In this document: positions 60,732 to 64,000 of the stretch, in pieces | How positions within the stretch are numbered: the stretch's first letter is position 1 | Layout: every line of letters starts with the position of its first letter | Assembly (NCBI GenBank): GCA_035550215.1 | Contig: DASZPM010000020.1 | Span: 62,001 to 126,000 of the forward strand | Reading direction: 5' to 3' | DNA: 64,000 nt | Source of the DNA: JABDFW01 sp035550215 | GTDB taxonomy: Bacteria; Bacteroidota; Bacteroidia; Chitinophagales; Chitinophagaceae | Position numbers and translations under genes: made by a program | The notes under the pieces: generated by a model | Told to the model about the DNA's origin: nothing | Databases searched by the model: none | What the model saw: only the letters and a program-made list of their open reading frames with translations

Positions 60732-61109
60732 TTATTTTTCAATAGGTGTATTCACCCACCAATGGTTGCCAAATGTGTCTGCAAAACCGCCGCCGCGGCC
60801 ATATTCCCTGTCGCCCAATTCCTGCAACTTTGCCATGCCTTTGGCAATAGCCCTTTCAAATATCGCATCGGCATTTTCAACATACATAAAAATGCTGCCG
60901 GGAAATGGCGTATAAACTTCTGTGGCATCAGCCACCATAATTACAGCCTGTTCAATCCGTAGCTCGGCATGCATTACAACACCTTCACTACGCTCGTGCA
61001 AAAATTGTACTTCTGCATTAAATACTTCTTTCATAAAGTCAATAAACTTATACGCGCCTGTAACAATAATGTAAGGCATTACAGGCAGGTAACCTTTTGG
61101 AATATTCAT
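60732..61109 (-). CDS. VOC-family (PhnB-like) protein
   Basis: A 125-aa protein of the VOC superfamily, PhnB-like type, starting MNIPKGYLPVMPYIIVTGAY and ending RGGGFADTFGNHWWVNTPIE. The HWW near the end and a His in VVMHAELRIEQAV could bind metal. Function unknown. It lies 69 bp downstream of an AraC-type gene on the same strand, which may control it. Confidence 0.87.
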   Translation of the reverse strand: MNIPKGYLPVMPYIIVTGAYKFIDFMKEVFNAEVQFLHERSEGVVMHAELRIEQAVIMVADATEVYTPFPGSIFMYVENADAIFERAIAKGMAKLQELGDREYGRGGGFADTFGNHWWVNTPIEK

Positions 61110-61178
61110 ATCACGTGTTTTAATGTTAACACAAAACTGGTACTTTATGTTCCCGCAAAATTGGAAAATCGCGACATT

Positions 61179-61994
61179 TTATAACGGCAGGCTCTCTTGT
61201 ACATCCCTGTATTCGGAGCCTTCCGGTACGCCGAAAAAATATTCTTTGGGATGAAAACCACTAAACTCCTTAAACTCATGGATGAAATGAGACTGGTCAT
61301 AATACCCGCATGTGTAGGCTATTTCAGTGAGTGATTTGGGTTTAGCATAATATTCCCTTATGGCAGCCTGGAAACGAATGATGCGTGAATATAACTTTGG
61401 GCTAAAACCTGCATACTCCTTAAAATTCCGCTCAAATTGTCTCCTTGATAAAAAACAATCTCCGGCCAAAGTATCAATGTCAACCGTTCCCTGGCTGTTT
61501 ATTACTTTGCCTACAATATGCATTACGCGCCGGCTGCTGTTTTCAGTGGCGCGTATTCTTCTTTCAAAAAAAGGTATCATAATATTTACCCTTTCAAGAT
61601 TGTTGGCAGCCAGCATAATTCTCTCTTCCAGGTCTCTTCCTTCCTGGCCCAAAATAGTCAGCAAGTCAGGCATCTCATTGCTTAAACAGTTCGCGGGTAT
61701 AGCAAACAGTTCCTTCATTGCAAATGGGTACATATATACCCCAAAAATGCCAAAACCCCTGTTAACCGTAAACCGCCGCACCTTACGGGATTGCGCATGA
61801 ATACCCGAAGCAAAAGATTTCTCAATTTGCCCTCCCGGCATTATTTCGTCAAAAGGGTTATTATAATGAAATACCATCTCCGTACAGCCATCCGCCAGTG
61901 AGCGGTAAATGTATGCCTCCTCATGCTCAAGCACCCAAAAAGAGCGGATGTATGCGGCAATACTGCCAGGTGGTTTTATGGTGTAGTATTTCAT
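61179..61994 (-). CDS. AraC-family transcriptional regulator
   Basis: A 271-aa regulator with an N-terminal domain of the DUF6597 type (YTIKPPGSIAAYIRSFWVLE, MVFHYNNPFDEIMPGGQIEK) and a C-terminal AraC domain (TLAGDCFLSRRQFERNFKEY, LTEIAYTCGYYDQSHFIHEF, then KEFSGFHPKEYF). It is upstream of a VOC gene, a usual arrangement for detoxification or stress response. Effector unknown. Confidence 0.9.
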   Translation of the reverse strand: MKYYTIKPPGSIAAYIRSFWVLEHEEAYIYRSLADGCTEMVFHYNNPFDEIMPGGQIEKSFASGIHAQSRKVRRFTVNRGFGIFGVYMYPFAMKELFAIPANCLSNEMPDLLTILGQEGRDLEERIMLAANNLERVNIMIPFFERRIRATENSSRRVMHIVGKVINSQGTVDIDTLAGDCFLSRRQFERNFKEYAGFSPKLYSRIIRFQAAIREYYAKPKSLTEIAYTCGYYDQSHFIHEFKEFSGFHPKEYFFGVPEGSEYRDVQESLPL

Positions 61995-62073
61995 GCAGAG
62001 CGGTTAGGGTAAAGGTAAAATTTTTTGAAAAGGGACTAACGGTATTTAGTTTATTTTAAATGCTGTTAAGCCA

Positions 62074-62853
62074 CTATATAAACAGCCTCTCTGCCGCAAT
62101 AACATTTTCCGGTTTGCCTACGTCAATAAACCGCGATGAAGAATGATCAAATGATTGAATGATGTTATCTTTTGCAAGGGAGAGGTACACATCCACCATG
62201 GAAAACTTGCCATCCTGTTTAATAAGCGGCAGCATGTGAGTGCTGATGATGTGTATGCCGCTGAATGCTTTTTGTGTAAGCTGCGCGGCGTGCCGCGCTA
62301 TCTTTTCTTCTCCCGTTTTAACATTGCGCCAACCACAGAGTGTGTTGTCGTCATCAAACAAAAAATAACGGCTGGTATCGCGGTTGGTAGTGCCCAATGT
62401 AGCGATAGGGTTATTATTTATATGTGCAGCTATCATGTCATCTAACTTCATATCAGTCAGCACGTCAACATTCATCAGCACAAAACATTTCTCACTTATA
62501 AAATACCAGGCAGCCTTTTTAAGGCCCCCGCCTGTTTCAAGCACGGCGCCTGTTTCATCTGAAATAGTTACATTACTGCCCCAGCCATTACTTTCTTCAA
62601 TTGCGTGTTTTATTTGCTCGGCAAAATGGTACACGTTTACAATTACATCATATATACCGTATTGCTGCAGGTATTCAATATTACGTTGCAGCAGGCTTTT
62701 GCCATTTACTATTGCTAATGCCTTAGGGTGATGGTCAGTCCATGGCTTTAATCTTGTGCCCAGGCCTGCGGCGAGTATCATTGCGTGCGCCCCTGCTCCG
62801 TTAGGGGAATCATGAAGTTGCTGCATATTTAAAGGCCTACTTATTTTATCCAT
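62074..62853 (-). CDS. MurU-like sugar-1-phosphate nucleotidyltransferase
   Basis: A ~259-aa nucleotidyltransferase. The signature AMILAAGLGTRLKPWTDHHP with KALAIVNGKSLLQRNI is the NTP- and sugar-binding motif, followed by FVLMNVDVLTDMKLDDMIAA (metal Asp). It matches MurU, which turns MurNAc 1-phosphate into UDP-MurNAc in cell-wall recycling. The start is uncertain (62853 or 62826; ATG at 62892 would overlap the upstream gene). It lies 16 bp after the kinase-RapZ gene, as in the amgK-murU pair. Confidence 0.85.
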   Translation of the reverse strand: MDKISRPLNMQQLHDSPNGAGAHAMILAAGLGTRLKPWTDHHPKALAIVNGKSLLQRNIEYLQQYGIYDVIVNVYHFAEQIKHAIEESNGWGSNVTISDETGAVLETGGGLKKAAWYFISEKCFVLMNVDVLTDMKLDDMIAAHINNNPIATLGTTNRDTSRYFLFDDDNTLCGWRNVKTGEEKIARHAAQLTQKAFSGIHIISTHMLPLIKQDGKFSMVDVYLSLAKDNIIQSFDHSSSRFIDVGKPENVIAAERLFI

Positions 62854-62869
62854 GGTAAAAAAATACAAA

Positions 62870-64000
62870 CTATTTAACCCAATTATGTTCATTACGATGT
62901 GTTACCACCGTTTTTATTTTGTACTTGTTGCGCAAGTGCCGGGCGGTTTGTTCGGCAGCATATACGCTGCGGTGCTGGCCGCCGGTACACCCAAAGTTTA
63001 TCATCAGGTGCCCAAAGCCACGTTGCAGGTAATCTTCTACGGTAATATCAATCAAATCGTACACGCTGTTTAAAAATTCGGTCATGCGTGTTTGCTGCTC
63101 CAGGAAGTCCTGCACATTCTTATCGCGCCCTGTAAACTTTTTGTATGCTTCAAACCTGCCTGGGTTTAATATTCCCCGGCAATCAAACATAAAACCCCCG
63201 CCGTTGCCGGTTTCATCCTCAGGCAGCTTATTTTTATAGCTGAAACTGTTAATCCTTACCTGTAATGGTGTTTTGTCATTTGCCTGTACAGGTTCAAAGC
63301 GGCTTATTATTTCATCCCCGCTTACAATTTTTAATATCCTGTCAAATTCAGGCGTTACAATACCAACCCTGTTGCTATTAACAAACCACTGCAGGTTTTT
63401 TAGCGCAAGCGGTATACTGCTCAGGAAATGCGCTTTTCTCTCAAACAAACCCCTGAAGCCATAAGCGCCCATTACCTGCAATAGCCGTATAAGTACATAG
63501 CCGTTATATTGCCCTGTAAAAATGTTACGGTCAACAGGTGATTCCAGTAATGTATCAATTTCATCCATATAAAACTCCAGCAGGCTGTTTTTCCATTCGT
63601 CACCAAGTTCTGCTTTTGCCTGCCATAATAAACTCGCCACATCGTATTGTAATGCGCCCAGCATGCCGCCCTGGTAATCTATAAAATATACCTCACCATC
63701 CCGCACAATAATATTCCTGCTCTGGAAATCCCGGAACATAAAATATTTGTATTCTGTACGCGTAAGGTAGGTGCTCAATGCATCAAAATCATCTAAAATC
63801 GCCTGCTTGTCATATGGTAATTTCAGGGTATCTAAAAAGTAATATTTAAAATACAACAGGTCGCTTAATATGGCCTGTTTGCCAAACTCTTTGGCGGTAA
63901 GGCATTTGCTGTAATCCAGCCCCTCATGCCCTTTTATTTGCAGGTTGGCAAGTTGCTTCAGGCTTTTTTTGAAGAGGCTGTAAGCATATTCACCATGCCC
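62870..64000 (-). CDS. AmgK-like sugar kinase fused to a RapZ C-terminal-like domain (5' end cut by window edge)
   Basis: The visible 376 residues (open to the window edge) have two parts. The first ~190 form an aminoglycoside-phosphotransferase-type kinase with the catalytic loop YKYFMFRDFQSRNIIVRDGE and the metal site VYFIDYQGGMLGALQYDVAS, resembling AmgK, the anomeric MurNAc/GlcNAc kinase. The last ~125 resemble the RapZ C-terminal domain (GFMFDCRGILNPGRFEAYKK, then INFGCTGGQHRSVYAAEQTA and a final HRN), which in E. coli binds glucosamine 6-phosphate. The fused module next to a MurU-like gene suggests a cell-wall sugar salvage enzyme with a built-in amino-sugar sensor. Confidence 0.85.
   Translation of the reverse strand, partial: GHGEYAYSLFKKSLKQLANLQIKGHEGLDYSKCLTAKEFGKQAILSDLLYFKYYFLDTLKLPYDKQAILDDFDALSTYLTRTEYKYFMFRDFQSRNIIVRDGEVYFIDYQGGMLGALQYDVASLLWQAKAELGDEWKNSLLEFYMDEIDTLLESPVDRNIFTGQYNGYVLIRLLQVMGAYGFRGLFERKAHFLSSIPLALKNLQWFVNSNRVGIVTPEFDRILKIVSGDEIISRFEPVQANDKTPLQVRINSFSYKNKLPEDETGNGGGFMFDCRGILNPGRFEAYKKFTGRDKNVQDFLEQQTRMTEFLNSVYDLIDITVEDYLQRGFGHLMINFGCTGGQHRSVYAAEQTARHLRNKYKIKTVVTHRNEHNWVK

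Overview
The window reads as chromosome of a Bacteroidota bacterium, most likely of the Chitinophagaceae type. The reasons are family content (DUF4290 protein, TPR-type sensor kinase, Bacteroidetes-type long SecA, Nramp-UspA fusion, AmgK-RapZ-like fusion, many lipoproteins), starts without clear Shine-Dalgarno sequences, and repeated matches to the Bacteroidetes promoter -7 element TAnnTTTG, some with a TTG or TTTG about 20-21 bases upstream. No species can be named from this alone.

Layout. 1-11.4 kb, minus strand: an MlaE-type lipid ABC permease (cut by the window edge), malic enzyme fused to a phosphotransacetylase domain, a TPR histidine kinase, an M20 amidohydrolase, a SPOR-domain protein, deoC, a four-helix-bundle protein with a perfect palindrome at its start, and secA. 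11.7-20.1 kb, plus strand: two lipoproteins, atpG (alone), scpB, lysA, an MlaF-like ATPase, sucD and a MoxR ATPase. 20.1-31.1 kb, mixed: M28 and S9 exopeptidase-like proteins, a GNAT-like protein, a YjjG-like phosphatase, an SDR, a CPA1 antiporter, an alpha-glucan phosphorylase and a lipoprotein. 31.1-37.8 kb: a manganese operon (mntR, then mntH fused to a UspA domain, then a GNAT gene) with a palindromic operator over its promoter, a DUF4290 protein, a MurA with Asp in place of the catalytic Cys, RDD and EamA membrane proteins, and tRNA-Arg(CCT).

37.8-44.8 kb is a 7.0-kb integrative element inserted in the 3' end of tRNA-Arg(CCT). A 23-bp exact repeat of the tRNA end flanks it. A tyrosine integrase sits at the right end, and each end carries a pair of GGGGAY hexamers spaced 12 bp apart. 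The minus strand holds the mobility module: integrase, a 396-aa unknown, an excisionase-like HTH protein, an HUH Rep endonuclease and two small proteins. The plus strand holds a compact cargo of three genes: a 454-aa protein with a C-terminal PD-(D/E)XK-type nuclease signature, followed by two small paralogous helical proteins. This cargo is the best candidate here for an undescribed system, possibly anti-phage.

44.9-64 kb is accessory chromosome: a secreted unknown, an NmrA/AraC pair, a GlxA-type regulator, VOC proteins, a GH53 galactanase, a MacB/FtsX-type permease, a frameshifted alpha/beta hydrolase, an acyltransferase, an MFS carrier, DoxX with a Crp/Fnr regulator, an Ldh-family oxidoreductase, a beta-lactamase-fold hydrolase, an AraC regulator, and at the right edge a likely cell-wall sugar salvage pair (MurU-like nucleotidyltransferase plus AmgK-like kinase fused to a RapZ C-terminal domain).
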